NCBI GenBank assembly: GCA_039197065.1
Contig: JBCCUL010000014.1
Span: 153,631 to 217,630, forward strand
Origin: JANQPX01 sp039197065
Lineage (GTDB): Bacteria > Pseudomonadota > Alphaproteobacteria > Geminicoccales > Geminicoccaceae
Direction: 5' to 3'
Length of the DNA stretch: 64,000 nt
The notes below the pieces were generated by a model. That model worked only from the letters and a program-made list of their open reading frames with translations, did not search any database and was not told the origin of the DNA. The first letter of the stretch is position 1. Every line of letters starts with the position of its first letter. Below are positions 1-9,306 of the stretch, piece by piece. The position numbers and the translations under genes are program-made.

Positions 1-1
1 G

Positions 2-100
2 GAACTGCGCGATGCCTGTATCTTTCTTGTCTCTGACGCTTCGAGTTTCGCGAACGGCCAGACCCTTTATGTCGATGGTAGCGTGCTCGCCACGCCTTAG
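2..100 (+). CDS. C-terminal end of a short-chain dehydrogenase/reductase (5' end outside window)
   Basis: The first 99 bases read as 32 codons followed by TAG. The peptide contains IFLVSDASSFANGQTLYVDG, which is the usual C-terminal part of classical SDR enzymes (a helix ending in a small-residue Ser/Ala patch, then a G-x-x-L-x-V-D-G strand). The catalytic Tyr-x-x-x-Lys and the Rossmann glycine motif lie upstream of the window, so the substrate cannot be inferred. The family normally uses NAD(P)H to oxidise or reduce alcohols and ketones. The call rests only on this C-terminal signature. Confidence 0.6.
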   Translation, partial: ELRDACIFLVSDASSFANGQTLYVDGSVLATP

Positions 101-109
101 AGCGGGCTG

Positions 110-1483
110 TTAGGAACAGAGACGATCGACGGCGGCTAGCAGTGCCTTGACCTGAGCCACGACGCTGAAATCCTGCTGTGCGAGGGCTGCGGCCGTTGAG
201 CCCTTTTTCGACTTCCAGCCGTCGTTGATCGCCGTTCCGATCACATCGGCCAATTGAGCGGCGAGCGCGTCATTGTCGTCAGTCTCCTGGATCAGCTGGC
301 CGACTTCCGGCGTCACGAAGTCGCGCGGACCGCCTGAATTGGCACCGATCACCGGCGTGCCGCAGGCCATGCATTCGATGAAGACCAGGCCAAACGGTTC
401 GTTCTTGGACGGAAAGCAGCCGACATCGGCAGCGCCGAACAGCATCGCCAGTTCATCCTGGCCGCGGGGACCCAGGAAGAACGTGTTCTCGAGGCCGAGC
501 TGATCCAAGGCGAGGGATTGCATTCTCACCTGATCTTCATGAGGGCCTGATCCGACGATCAGGGTCGCTATTCGAGGTGGTGTTTTTTCGTAGATCGATG
601 CTGCCTTGAGGAGTGCATCAAGGCGTTTCCAATCGGCAAACTTGCCGCAAAAGACCACGACGCCGTCGAACTCCCCCTCGACGCAGCGGGCGGGATGAGG
701 GCTGCCGTCAAAGGGCTGAGTTTCAAAGCGCCGGAGAACGTCGAGCCGGTCAGCCAGGGTGTCGGCTCTTTGAAGCGGTCGAAAGGCGGCCTGGTTGTAG
801 CCGTTCGGCGAGAGCACGACCCGCTCACGCGGAAAGGAGGGAAACATATCGATCAGCGCATCGACCTGCTGTGTGGAAATGGCGGCGGCAAGGTCGATCG
901 AACCCGCGGCGTCACCGTAATGGAAAATGCGCTCGCCTTCGATCATCGGCAGGAAGCGCAGCGGAAACTCCTCCGGGTTATCGGCGCGGCGTTCATTGGC
1001 GTACATCTTGAGCGCCGTGCCATGGGCAAAGCAGAGAAGCGGTATCTTCGGCCGCCCTTCGGCCACGCGCGCCTTGATGATATCGCGCATGACGACCGGA
1101 TTGAGAAAGGTATGGTGCGCGATCGCGAGCTTAAATTGCTCGCCTGTCCGAGCCTCGATCTCGGCCATCCAGCCGCCGACTTCCCTTGTGAGCCGCTTGC
1201 GATAGGCGTCGATATCCGCATCGCTCATCCCGTGCCAGCGATAGCTGCTGACCGGCGAAATCGACTCGCAGATCGGAATGTCGTGATCCAGTTCGAAGAC
1301 ACGAACATCATCCTGCTCGAAGCGTTGGGTTTTCGACGGATATATCGAATAGCTTTTGGTGTCGGGCAGGCTGTTGAAGGCGTGATGGTGCGATTCGTGC
1401 AGAATGCCGGAACCAGGGGCGAATTCACCACCGCGCTGCCAGTTATTGGTGCCGAGCTGAAAGATGAGCCGCTGGCCTGCCAT
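110..1483 (-). CDS. Glycosyltransferase, GT4-like (GT-B fold)
   Basis: A 457-residue cytoplasmic protein whose C-terminal half has the GT4 hallmarks: a VVVFCGKFADWKRLD strand-loop at about 275-289, an IVGSGP turn near 309-314, and the E-x7-E motif at E362/E370 in EPFGLVFIE, followed by CGTPVIGANSGG, which binds the nucleotide-sugar diphosphate. The N-terminal half (acceptor domain) is less conserved and His-rich (ESHHH near 30-34). Such enzymes transfer a sugar from an activated donor to a polysaccharide, lipid or small molecule. It converges on the SDR fragment with only 9 bases between them, and no polysaccharide cluster is visible, so the acceptor is unknown. Confidence 0.85.
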   Translation of the reverse strand: MAGQRLIFQLGTNNWQRGGEFAPGSGILHESHHHAFNSLPDTKSYSIYPSKTQRFEQDDVRVFELDHDIPICESISPVSSYRWHGMSDADIDAYRKRLTREVGGWMAEIEARTGEQFKLAIAHHTFLNPVVMRDIIKARVAEGRPKIPLLCFAHGTALKMYANERRADNPEEFPLRFLPMIEGERIFHYGDAAGSIDLAAAISTQQVDALIDMFPSFPRERVVLSPNGYNQAAFRPLQRADTLADRLDVLRRFETQPFDGSPHPARCVEGEFDGVVVFCGKFADWKRLDALLKAASIYEKTPPRIATLIVGSGPHEDQVRMQSLALDQLGLENTFFLGPRGQDELAMLFGAADVGCFPSKNEPFGLVFIECMACGTPVIGANSGGPRDFVTPEVGQLIQETDDNDALAAQLADVIGTAINDGWKSKKGSTAAALAQQDFSVVAQVKALLAAVDRLCS

Positions 1484-1888
1484 GATGCTGCCTCCCTAGT
1501 CCTGACATTCTCTCATTGGGTGCGCTACTTAGCGTTCGCAGGGTTCAGGTTCAAGACGCGGCGCCTGTTGTTGCTTGAGGCATAGCAAGCGTTAATCCAC
1601 GGCCAGGTTCTAGACGAAGTAATTCTCAACTAAAGGTTGTTGGGCCAATCCACGATATCTCCCGGTAAAACCGAAACCGGCGACCGAAGTCATAGAATCC
1701 TAAGGGGAAGAGCCTTTTTTTGCCCTGATACAAGAAATGCACCTTGCCCGAACACCGCTTCCTTCACATAATCCGCGCCGTAAATTTGGCTCTATCGAAG
1801 GCTTATCAAATGCCCGGGAGCCGTTGAGCGCCGCGCCTGTCCCAGGGAATGGGATTTCGTCTGGTACGGGACATGGGTGGGGTAGAGA
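1484..1888. other. Intergenic stretch without a recognisable gene
   Basis: About 400 bases between the divergent glycosyltransferase and M23 peptidase genes. I see no ORF with protein-like composition and no clear terminator. It presumably carries both promoters, but no convincing -35/-10 pair stood out. Confidence 0.5.
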
Positions 1889-3175
1889 ATGAAATCAATG
1901 ATGACGCTTTTGCGTCAGATGCGTGATCGCGCCTTAAAGTCTGGTCCGGGCCACTGGTGCTGGTCTTATCGGTGGACTCTGGCTTCGGCGGCGGTGCTCT
2001 TTGTCGTTTCCGCCTGGGGTACGATCACCAATGTCGCGTATATCAAAGCGCACGGTCTTTGGAACCAGACCGTCGACGACATCAAGCATTTTGAGTTGAC
2101 CTACACGCGGATGCTTGCCGACGCCAAGCAGTCCCAGGTGGCCTTTCTCGACGAGATCAAGAACTTTGAAAATGCCGGTGATCAGCAGCGCGGCACGATC
2201 CACGCCATGCGCACGCTGCGGCATACATTGATCAAGCAGCTGGAGCGTCAAGAGCATCAATTAAAGCAGATCCAGGTTCAGCGTGAGGCGGCAAACCGGC
2301 TGATCTCGACCTTCGAAGCATCGATCAGCGAGACCGAGAGCCTTCTCAACAATGCTGTTTCGGAGAAACTTGCCCTAAAAGAACGGCTCGATGCGGCCGA
2401 GTCGCAGCTTGCGGAAATCAGTCAGCAGCGTGACGCCGGCGAGCGGGTCGAGATGGGGCTGCGCTGGCGCCTGACCAAACTCGAAAGCGAGCTTCAGGAA
2501 AAGCAGAATGAAGGTGCGCAGGTCTGGCTGAAGGATTGGGCGCTCAGCCGTGCCGAAGCTCTGGAGGAGCTGTTCTCTCAGACCGGCATGGATCTCAATC
2601 TCTTGATCGCGCGTGCAGGCGAACTCGAGCTTGGCCAGGGCGGTCCTTTCCAGCTGGCCGGTGCCGATGCTGGCGATGCCGAGAAAACCGACAAGATTAC
2701 GACCGATATTCAACGGCTGGTCGCTCTGCAGACCCTGGCGCGCACCTTGCCGCTCGGCGCGCCGCTTGATCACTACAATCTCACCAGTCCGTTCGGCAAA
2801 CGAAGCGATCCGATCACCGGAGAGCTGGCATTTCACGGCGGCCTTGATTTCGGTGCTGCACCAAACTCCAAGATCCGAGCGACCGCGCCTGGTCGTGTCA
2901 TCCATGCCGGTCCCCTGGGGCCTTATGGCAACACTGTCGAGATCGATCACGGTATGGGGGTCACGACGCGTTTCGGCCATCTGAAGTCAGTCTCGGTCGA
3001 AATCGGTCAAGAAGTGTCTTTCAGGGACGTCATCGGCATTATTGGCAGCACCGGTCGCAGCACTGGTCGTCATCTTCATTATGAAGTTCGCCTGGACGGC
3101 GAGGCCTATGATCCTGCCAAATTCCTGGACACCGGCCGTAATCTCGTCTGGGCCTTTGGAACTGATCAATCCTGA
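1889..3175 (+). CDS. Membrane-anchored M23 (LytM-type) metallopeptidase with coiled coil
   Basis: A 428-residue protein with a short basic cytoplasmic N-terminus, one membrane segment at about 29-47, a long Gln/Glu/Lys-rich coiled coil at about 75-215, and a C-terminal M23 domain from about 298. The zinc ligands are all present: H316 and D320 in FHGGLDFG, and H397 in HLHYEV; the additional conserved H364 is in FGHL. An intact site suggests an active peptidoglycan endopeptidase rather than an EnvC-type degenerate activator. The architecture matches the periplasmic cell-wall remodelling proteins common in alphaproteobacteria. It is a single gene; the downstream ArsR gene begins 208 bases later. 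Confidence 0.88.
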   Translation: MKSMMTLLRQMRDRALKSGPGHWCWSYRWTLASAAVLFVVSAWGTITNVAYIKAHGLWNQTVDDIKHFELTYTRMLADAKQSQVAFLDEIKNFENAGDQQRGTIHAMRTLRHTLIKQLERQEHQLKQIQVQREAANRLISTFEASISETESLLNNAVSEKLALKERLDAAESQLAEISQQRDAGERVEMGLRWRLTKLESELQEKQNEGAQVWLKDWALSRAEALEELFSQTGMDLNLLIARAGELELGQGGPFQLAGADAGDAEKTDKITTDIQRLVALQTLARTLPLGAPLDHYNLTSPFGKRSDPITGELAFHGGLDFGAAPNSKIRATAPGRVIHAGPLGPYGNTVEIDHGMGVTTRFGHLKSVSVEIGQEVSFRDVIGIIGSTGRSTGRHLHYEVRLDGEAYDPAKFLDTGRNLVWAFGTDQS

Positions 3176-3383
3176 GTGTTCAGCCCGCGCGAAACGTTTC
3201 ACGTCACCGTAGCTTTCGAGCAACAGTCCGTCGGTCGCAGGCCGCGACTTCCGGTTCCACACTGGAAAGGCTGCGGCTACCGGACTATGTCTTTTTTCAG
3301 CTGATCTGTTCACTTCACCATAAGTAAGAAGTTCGTGATCAGAACGATCCCACCGGGAGCGCCCGACGATCTGGGGATGTGGA

Positions 3384-3758
3384 ATGAACTCGCGAGAGTT
3401 ACAGCCTCTGGCAAGAGAGGCATCAGGTCTTCTGAAGACGCTGGGAAATGAACACCGCCTGCTGATCTTGTGCACATTGCTCGAAGGCGAGCGGTCAGTC
3501 GGCGATCTCGTCGAAAAAATCGGGCTCAGTCAGTCGGCCCTTTCTCAACATCTGGCGCGACTGCGCCGTGACGGGCTGGTTCGCACCCGGCGATCCTCGC
3601 AAACGATCTATTATCGCGTTGCTGGCGTTGAAGCGCCTGCCGTGCTCGCTACTCTCCATAGCCTCTATTGCTGCGAGCGTGAGGGCGAGGTTGCTGAATT
3701 CGGGAAGCCGATGCCGCTTGCTGAAGCCGCCGATCAGATCCAGCGTCCAGCTGCCTGA
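3384..3758 (+). CDS. ArsR-family repressor, SqrR/BigR/YgaV-like (candidate sulfide/persulfide sensor)
   Basis: A 124-residue winged-helix protein. The recognition helix region is GLSQSALSQHLARLRRDGLV (47-66) and the wing is TRRSSQTIYYRV. It has C30 in LLILCTLL and C96/C97 in LYCCERE, that is, two cysteines 66 residues apart. That is the spacing of the redox pair in Rhodobacter SqrR (C41/C107) and its relatives BigR and YgaV, where persulfide stress forms a polysulfide bridge and releases DNA. Arsenic-type CVC ligands are absent. It lies beside the sulfite-oxidation genes (convergent with soeC, 149 bases apart), which supports a sulfur-responsive role. Its operator and targets are inferred, not seen. 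Confidence 0.8.
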   Translation: MNSRELQPLAREASGLLKTLGNEHRLLILCTLLEGERSVGDLVEKIGLSQSALSQHLARLRRDGLVRTRRSSQTIYYRVAGVEAPAVLATLHSLYCCEREGEVAEFGKPMPLAEAADQIQRPAA

Positions 3759-3907
3759 TAAGAGGCTTCTCAGCCGGTCAGCTTTCTAGAGTCGCAGGTG
3801 AGCAGCTGTGTTGTTCCCATCGAGTGGTCCAGCGCTGACTTTGGCGTGGCCTCTGACCTGAGTTCACTTTTTTCGACAGAAGCTGCGTGGATCGATCGGC
3901 CGGCTTT

Positions 3908-5008
3908 TCAGATGTCTGCCGGCTGACCGACAGCTTCTTCTGGGTTATTGGCTCTATTGGGTCGTCTGCGGGCAGGCGGCGATCTCCGCCGTACAGGTTT
4001 CGCGGTCGCTGCGGTCTTGTCCTTCGGCTTCGATCCAGATGACGCTGTCTTGGCCAAAGGCTCCTGGTGGCCGCCGTAATAGAGCATGACGGTGTGTTCG
4101 GCTTCAGCAAAAAACAGCCAGCGTTCGATCAGAACGCCGGTCATTCCCGACGCAAAGGCGAGGAGTGCGAGGATCGCCGTCAGCCAGTTGTCCAGCATCA
4201 GCGTCGCGACGGTCAGAGCCACCGGTGCCGCGAGGCCCAGTAGATAGGTCAGCAGCCTGAGCATGCGCGCATGTTTGCGCCCGATCTGAAAACCCATCTC
4301 ATCCATGAGATAATTGGTCTGGGTATGAGGCGGATCGAGCATCCTGACCAGTCCGGACGTGCTAAGACCGGTGGCGCTCTCGACGGTCGGGCCTTCCGAC
4401 CGCTCCGTCGCCACACGTCGCCAATGGAGAATCTTCAGAACGAACGCGCCGCCGATCGCAAGGATGGCGATCACGCCGCTCAAGAGATGCGGCACGCCGA
4501 ACAGGATCAGAATGAGATGCACGGCAAGAAGGCCGGTCATCAACGCAAAGGCCAGATAGATCGGCGCCGTCAGCGGCTGATGCCAGGCTTTGATCGGCGG
4601 CAGCGACGCGTAGATCATGCCGGTGCTGTAAACCGTAAGCGCAGCGCCAAGGGCGGCAAGGACGGCCATGATGCCGTAATGCCCCGCCATGCTCTCTTCG
4701 ATGACCCACCCATAGGCAAAGATGACGGCCGGTATGTAGGTGACGATGGCCAGGAGGCCTTCGCGCGAAAGCCAGGAACTCCGCCATTGGGTGATCGCCC
4801 GCCAGGCTCTTTCGGGATGACCGAGATGCAGCGTCGAGGCGAGGAGGCCGGCGGTGACCGATCCAAGCGCCAGAAGGAGGCCGGTGACGCCGAGCCAGCG
4901 ATCGGAAGGGATCAGGCCTGTCAAGACACCGAGCGCCAGCGCGAACAGCATGCCGTAACCGAGGCCGGATACGGTGGTGAAACCGACGATCGACGGAGCT
5001 GGTTTCAT
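3908..5008 (-). CDS. soeC: Sulfite dehydrogenase membrane anchor SoeC (DmsC/NrfD-like)
   Basis: A 366-residue integral membrane protein with about eight or nine hydrophobic helices and a short basic cytoplasmic tail (RRRSPPARRRPNRANN). It belongs to the DmsC-type anchors that pass electrons between a cytoplasmic iron-sulfur subunit and the quinone pool. I chose the ATG at 5008 because it overlaps the soeB stop in an ATGA tetranucleotide; an upstream in-frame ATG at 5050 would extend into soeB. As the third gene of a tightly coupled soeA-soeB-soeC unit, it most likely anchors a cytoplasm-facing sulfite-oxidising complex. A DMSO-reductase-type role is the alternative, but the SoeA sequence and the nearby TauE exporter argue for sulfite. 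Confidence 0.82.
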   Translation of the reverse strand: MKPAPSIVGFTTVSGLGYGMLFALALGVLTGLIPSDRWLGVTGLLLALGSVTAGLLASTLHLGHPERAWRAITQWRSSWLSREGLLAIVTYIPAVIFAYGWVIEESMAGHYGIMAVLAALGAALTVYSTGMIYASLPPIKAWHQPLTAPIYLAFALMTGLLAVHLILILFGVPHLLSGVIAILAIGGAFVLKILHWRRVATERSEGPTVESATGLSTSGLVRMLDPPHTQTNYLMDEMGFQIGRKHARMLRLLTYLLGLAAPVALTVATLMLDNWLTAILALLAFASGMTGVLIERWLFFAEAEHTVMLYYGGHQEPLAKTASSGSKPKDKTAATAKPVRRRSPPARRRPNRANNPEEAVGQPADI

Positions 5009-5760
5009 GGTCGGCCTTCGGACATGTCCGAGAGCACCCGGTCCAGCCATCCCAGGAAGCCGCCTTCGGCCTTGGGCGTCAATGCGGCCGGCGCGCCGAT
5101 CGTGTCGTCAATCAGCTTTGCCGATCGGGGCGGCAGATATTTGTTGGTGGGACGATAGCCCATTTCGGGCATCAGATCGTAACCTTCCCTCTCCTGAACC
5201 AGACGCGACACGTCCGATTGCGGGTCGGCGAGGTCGCCGAAATGCCTGGCGCGTGCGGGGCAGGTCGCGACACAGGCTGGTTCCTGTTCCACGGGCGAGA
5301 GCGTTTCGTTGTAGATGCGATCGATGCAAAGCGTGCACTTCTTCATGACGCCTTCGGAACCGTCCAGCTCACGGGCGCCGTAGGGACAGGCCCAGGCGCA
5401 AAGCCCGCAGCCGATGCATTTGTCTTCATCCACCAGGACGATGCCGTCTTCTTCGCGCTTGTAGGAAGCGCCCGTCGGGCAGACGGTGACGCAATGCGCA
5501 TTCTCGCAATGGAGGCAGGATTTAGGGAAATGGACGGTCCGGCTGACGTCGCCGTCTTCGACTTCATAGGAATGGACGCGATTGAGCCAGGCACCGCGCG
5601 CCGATGCGCCGTAAGGTTCCTGATCGCTGAGCGGTGCCGGGTAGCCCCCGGTATTCCACTCCTTACAGTTGACGACGCAGGCATGGCAGCCGACGCAGAT
5701 ATCGAGATCGATTACCAGACCGAGGCGCTTGGCTGGTGGTTCTTTCGGCAGGCTGGTCAT
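5005..5760 (-). CDS. soeB: Sulfite dehydrogenase iron-sulfur subunit SoeB
   Basis: A 251-residue ferredoxin-like protein with sixteen cysteines in four clusters: CVGCHACVVNC near the N-terminus, CLHCENAHCVTVCPTGA, CIGCGLCAWACPYGA, and CTLCID paired with ACVATCPARA. These ligate four [4Fe-4S] centres, as in DmsB/PsrB/SoeB electron-transfer subunits. There is no signal peptide, so it acts in the cytoplasm, taking electrons from SoeA and giving them to SoeC. Its ATG overlaps the soeA stop (ATGA at 5757-5760) and its stop overlaps the soeC start, which indicates translational coupling and fixed stoichiometry. Confidence 0.88.
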   Translation of the reverse strand: MTSLPKEPPAKRLGLVIDLDICVGCHACVVNCKEWNTGGYPAPLSDQEPYGASARGAWLNRVHSYEVEDGDVSRTVHFPKSCLHCENAHCVTVCPTGASYKREEDGIVLVDEDKCIGCGLCAWACPYGARELDGSEGVMKKCTLCIDRIYNETLSPVEQEPACVATCPARARHFGDLADPQSDVSRLVQEREGYDLMPEMGYRPTNKYLPPRSAKLIDDTIGAPAALTPKAEGGFLGWLDRVLSDMSEGRP

Positions 5761-8615
5761 GTGTTGCTCTGTTTGGCGCCGTAACGAAGATTGTCAACAT
5801 TGTCCTGCCGCCCCTGCGGTGGCGACAGGCTATCAAATTGCGGCCAGGACATGGCCTCCTCCTTGGGGTCTGCCCGCTCCACCCTTACGCGAAGGTCGTA
5901 CCAAGCGGCCTGACCCGTGACCGGATCGGCGGCGGCGTAGCGATAGCCGCTCCCTTGTTCCGGCAGCAGGTCGTCGATCAGATGATTGAGGAGAAATCCT
6001 TTTTGCGATTCGGGCGAGTCTTCGGACAGGTTCCAGGTTCCCCGCCGCTTGCCGATCGCATTCCATGTCCAAACCGTATCGTCATTGACCCCGTCCATGA
6101 GCCGGACCTGCGCCTTGACCCTGCCATGGCGTGACGTGATCCAGACCCAGTCGTCGTCCTCGATCTTGAGCGCGCCGGCCCGACGACGACTCATATAGAG
6201 GTGGTTGCTGCCGTGGATCTGCCGCAGCCAGGCGTTCATCGATCCCCAGCTGTGATACATGGCCATCGGCCGCTGCGTGATCGCATGCATCGGAAATTCG
6301 GCATCGTCATTCGTCAGATCTTCGAAAGGCGGATACCAGAAAGGGAGGGGATCGAAGAACGTGCCGACACGCTCGCGGTGGATCTCCGGCGGCTTGACGA
6401 CCCCGTGGCCATCCGCGGCCAGTCTGAACTTCTGCAGGACCTCGCTGTAGAGCTGGATGGTGATGGGCTCGGGCTTGTCGATGAAGCCCATCTCCGTGGC
6501 GTAGTCGAGATAGGCTTGGTTCGCATGTTTGAAGAAGGTGGCCTCTGCCGGGATTTCGTCCTGCCAGAAGCAGCCATTCTCGATATAGCGCTCGAGCTGA
6601 TCCGGGTTCGGCTCGCCGACGCCTTTCTTGCTTCCGTCCTTGCCGCGAAAGCCCATAAGGCTGCCGACGCCAGGCTTGCGCTCGTGATTGACGATGTAAT
6701 CGCTGTAACCGCCGGGATAGCGCGGGCTGCCGTCGTCCTTCGTCATGCCGGGAAGACCGAGGCGCGTGCCGAGGTCGAGCAGCACGTCCTGAAACGGCCG
6801 CACATCCCTGTCCGGGGCCAACACCGGCTGGCGGATCGAATCAGCGGGGCCCTCCGCCGAACTGATCGGGCGGTCCAGGACCGAAATGCAATCCCAGCGC
6901 TCGAGATAGGTGGTGTCCGGCAGGATCAGGTCGGCATAGGCGACCATCTCCGAGAAATAGGCGTCCGAGTAGATGATGCGCGGGATCTTGTAGTCGCCGG
7001 TCGCCTCGTTCTTTTCGGTCAGCATGGCGATGGTGTCGGTGACGTTCATGGCCGAGTTCCAGGCCATGTTCGCCATGTACATGAAGAGCGTATCGATCGG
7101 GTAGGGATCACCCTTATAGGCGTTGGTGATCACCGTATGCATCATGCCATGGGCCGCGATCGGCGCGTCCCAGGAAAACGCCTTGTCGATTCGCCGCGGT
7201 GTGCCGTCCTCGTCGACGAGAAGATCTTCGGGATCGCTCGGAAAGCCGAGGGGAGGGCCGGCCATCGGCTTGCCCGGCGTCATATGGCTTGCCTTGCCCG
7301 CCGGCTTGGGCGCAGGCGGGATCGGCTTGGGGAAGGGCGCTTTGTAACGGAACCCGCCGGGGCAATCGATGCTGCCGAGAAGGGTCTGCAGGAGATGCAA
7401 CGCCCGGCAGGTGTGGAAGCCGTTCGCATGGGCGGAGATGCCGCGCATCGCATGAATGCCGACCGGCCTGCCGATCATCTTCTCATGGCGCCGGCCGAAC
7501 GCATCGGTCCAGGGCTGATCGATCACCACTTCCTGCTCGAACGCCACCGTGGCCAGCTCGGCGGCAAGCCGCCGGATCGTTGCAGCCGGAATGCCGGTCT
7601 CGTCGGCGACGCGATCGGGGTTGTAGTCTTCGTCCAGATAGCGTTCGGCCAGAAGCTGAAAGACCGGCACCGCCTTTCTGCCGCTTGCCAGGGTCACCAC
7701 GCCTTTGAGCGCGGGGCTGGCGTTCGGATCGTCAAAGGGGCGCGGCTGGTCCTTCTCCCGATCCCAGACGATCGGCTTGTCTTCCTTGGTACGCACGAAG
7801 AGGCCGTTGCCCGGTCCTTCGTCCAGAATGACCAGCCAACCCGCATTGGTGTAGCGCAGCAAATAGTCGACATCGATCTTGCCGGCCTTCAGTAGCTCAT
7901 GAATGATCGAAAAAATCAGGAGCCCGTCTGTGCCCGGACGAATGCCCAGCCACTCGTCCGCGATCGCCGAATAGCCGGTGCGCACCGGATTGACCGAGAC
8001 GAATTTTGCGCCATTGCCTTTGAGCTTGGAGAGGCCGAGTTTCAGCGGATTGCTGTCATGGTCCTCGGCGCAGCCGAACATCATGAAGTAGCGGCAGCGG
8101 TCCCAATCAGGCTCGCCGAACTCCCAAAAGGATCCGCCAATCGTATAGATGCCGCCTGCGGCCATATTGACCGAGCAGAAGCCGCCATGGGCCGCATAGT
8201 TGGGCGTCCCGAACTGCGAGGCCCACCAGCCCGTCAGCGCCTGGCTCTGATCCCGGCCCGTGAAAAACGCCAGCTTTCGGGGATCGTCGTTTCGGATCTT
8301 AGCGAGCCAGAAGGCCGCCGTTTCCAGCGCCTCGTCCCACTCGATTTCCTTGAAGGTCGCCGAACCGCGTTCGCCAACCCTTTTCAAAGGCTTTGTAAGC
8401 TTTGCGGGCGCGTGATGCTGCATGATCCCGGCCGAGCCCTTGGCGCACAAGACACCTTGGTTCACGGGATGATCACGATTCCCTTCGATGTAACGAATAT
8501 CGCCGTTCTGGAGATGAACTTTGATGCCGCAACGACAGGCACACATGTAGCAGGTTGTCGTTTTGACCTCGTCGCCGATCGGTAAGGACGTGGCAATGGG
8601 TTTTCTATTTGGCAG
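5757..8615 (-). CDS. soeA: Sulfite dehydrogenase molybdopterin subunit SoeA, probable CTG start
   Basis: A bis-MGD molybdenum oxidoreductase of about 952 residues. The N-terminal [4Fe-4S] motif is TTCYMCACRCG (C-x2-C-x3-C), followed by LCAKGSAG, FFTGRDQSQA and NYAAHGGFCSVNMAAGG, the pattern I know from roseobacter SoeA. There is no Tat signal, consistent with cytoplasmic oxidation of sulfite to sulfate. The first in-frame ATG (8546) lies inside the cluster motif and would lose its first Cys, so translation must begin upstream. No ATG, GTG or TTG exists between that point and an in-frame stop. A CTG at 8613-8615, seven bases after a GGAGG, is the best start. Substrate assignment rests on family and on the TauE exporter nearby. 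Confidence 0.85.
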   Translation of the reverse strand: MPNRKPIATSLPIGDEVKTTTCYMCACRCGIKVHLQNGDIRYIEGNRDHPVNQGVLCAKGSAGIMQHHAPAKLTKPLKRVGERGSATFKEIEWDEALETAAFWLAKIRNDDPRKLAFFTGRDQSQALTGWWASQFGTPNYAAHGGFCSVNMAAGGIYTIGGSFWEFGEPDWDRCRYFMMFGCAEDHDSNPLKLGLSKLKGNGAKFVSVNPVRTGYSAIADEWLGIRPGTDGLLIFSIIHELLKAGKIDVDYLLRYTNAGWLVILDEGPGNGLFVRTKEDKPIVWDREKDQPRPFDDPNASPALKGVVTLASGRKAVPVFQLLAERYLDEDYNPDRVADETGIPAATIRRLAAELATVAFEQEVVIDQPWTDAFGRRHEKMIGRPVGIHAMRGISAHANGFHTCRALHLLQTLLGSIDCPGGFRYKAPFPKPIPPAPKPAGKASHMTPGKPMAGPPLGFPSDPEDLLVDEDGTPRRIDKAFSWDAPIAAHGMMHTVITNAYKGDPYPIDTLFMYMANMAWNSAMNVTDTIAMLTEKNEATGDYKIPRIIYSDAYFSEMVAYADLILPDTTYLERWDCISVLDRPISSAEGPADSIRQPVLAPDRDVRPFQDVLLDLGTRLGLPGMTKDDGSPRYPGGYSDYIVNHERKPGVGSLMGFRGKDGSKKGVGEPNPDQLERYIENGCFWQDEIPAEATFFKHANQAYLDYATEMGFIDKPEPITIQLYSEVLQKFRLAADGHGVVKPPEIHRERVGTFFDPLPFWYPPFEDLTNDDAEFPMHAITQRPMAMYHSWGSMNAWLRQIHGSNHLYMSRRRAGALKIEDDDWVWITSRHGRVKAQVRLMDGVNDDTVWTWNAIGKRRGTWNLSEDSPESQKGFLLNHLIDDLLPEQGSGYRYAAADPVTGQAAWYDLRVRVERADPKEEAMSWPQFDSLSPPQGRQDNVDNLRYGAKQSNT

Positions 8616-8622
8616 CTCAGAG

Positions 8623-8627
8623 CCTCC
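8623..8627 (-). promoter_or_regulatory. Shine-Dalgarno GGAGG that decides a CTG start for soeA
   Basis: On the minus strand GGAGG is followed by a seven-base spacer and then CTG (8615-8613). It lies within the short open stretch between an in-frame TGA and the first Cys codon of SoeA. ATT at 8597-8595 is the only other, poorer, non-canonical candidate. Confidence 0.6.
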
Positions 8628-8889
8628 AAATCACATTCATTTTTAGTCACACGCTGCTTCGTGTCGTTAGCTCATAGCATGACCCGCACAAGGTTCAAAC
8701 GTCAGGCCTGCGGAATTCAGGAGAATCCCGTCCGTTCCATCGTCTTTCGACGATCACTGCGCTCTTTTTCTGGTGGTCATCGATGATCACACCTATCAAG
8801 AGACCGCCGATGGGCGGGATCCTAGATGAGTCGAGACGAGGATTTTCCGATCGTTCGCCGGCGATGAGCAAGAGAGGGAGAAAAAAACC

Positions 8890-9306
8890 ATGTCCACCAT
8901 CGCACCCCCGATCGACCCGGAGGCTGATCCCCGCGTTAAGGCTGTCTTCGATGACATCCGGGCAACCCGCGGCAGCGATTTCATCAACAATCTCTGGCCG
9001 CATCTCGCCTTCGATCCGGCGCTTCTCGAGGAGGTCTGGACCGACGTCAAGGCCGTGATGGCGACGCCGAGCGAAATTGATCCGCTGACCAAGGAGATGA
9101 TCTATATGGCGGTATCGATTGCCAATGCCTGCAGCTATTGCGTGCATTCGCACACGGCGGCTGCGAGGGCGAAAGGCATGACGGACGGCATGTACGCCGA
9201 ACTACTGCGCATCGTGTCGCTTGCAGGTCGAACCAATCACTTGGCCAACGCTCTTCAATTGCCCATCGATCAGGCCTTCGACAAAGCCGAGAACGGGAAG
9301 GGCTGA
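8890..9306 (+). CDS. AhpD/carboxymuconolactone-decarboxylase-like protein
   Basis: A 138-residue all-helical protein of the CMD family. The AhpD-type redox motif is present as NACSYCVHSHTAAA (Glu/Cys-x-x-Cys-x-x-x-His), which in AhpD relays electrons to peroxiredoxins; many family members are simply annotated as peroxidase-related. A purine-rich GAGAGGGAG lies about 9 bases before the ATG. It stands divergent from soeA across a 274-base gap and begins the rightward arm of the sulfur module, so a thiol or peroxide protective role during sulfur oxidation is plausible but inferred. Confidence 0.75.
   Translation: MSTIAPPIDPEADPRVKAVFDDIRATRGSDFINNLWPHLAFDPALLEEVWTDVKAVMATPSEIDPLTKEMIYMAVSIANACSYCVHSHTAAARAKGMTDGMYAELLRIVSLAGRTNHLANALQLPIDQAFDKAENGKG

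Noticed and set aside
6201..7895. A 564-codon plus-strand frame opposite soeA
   Set aside because: It is antisense to a gene with clear molybdopterin motifs, and no protein-like domain is visible.
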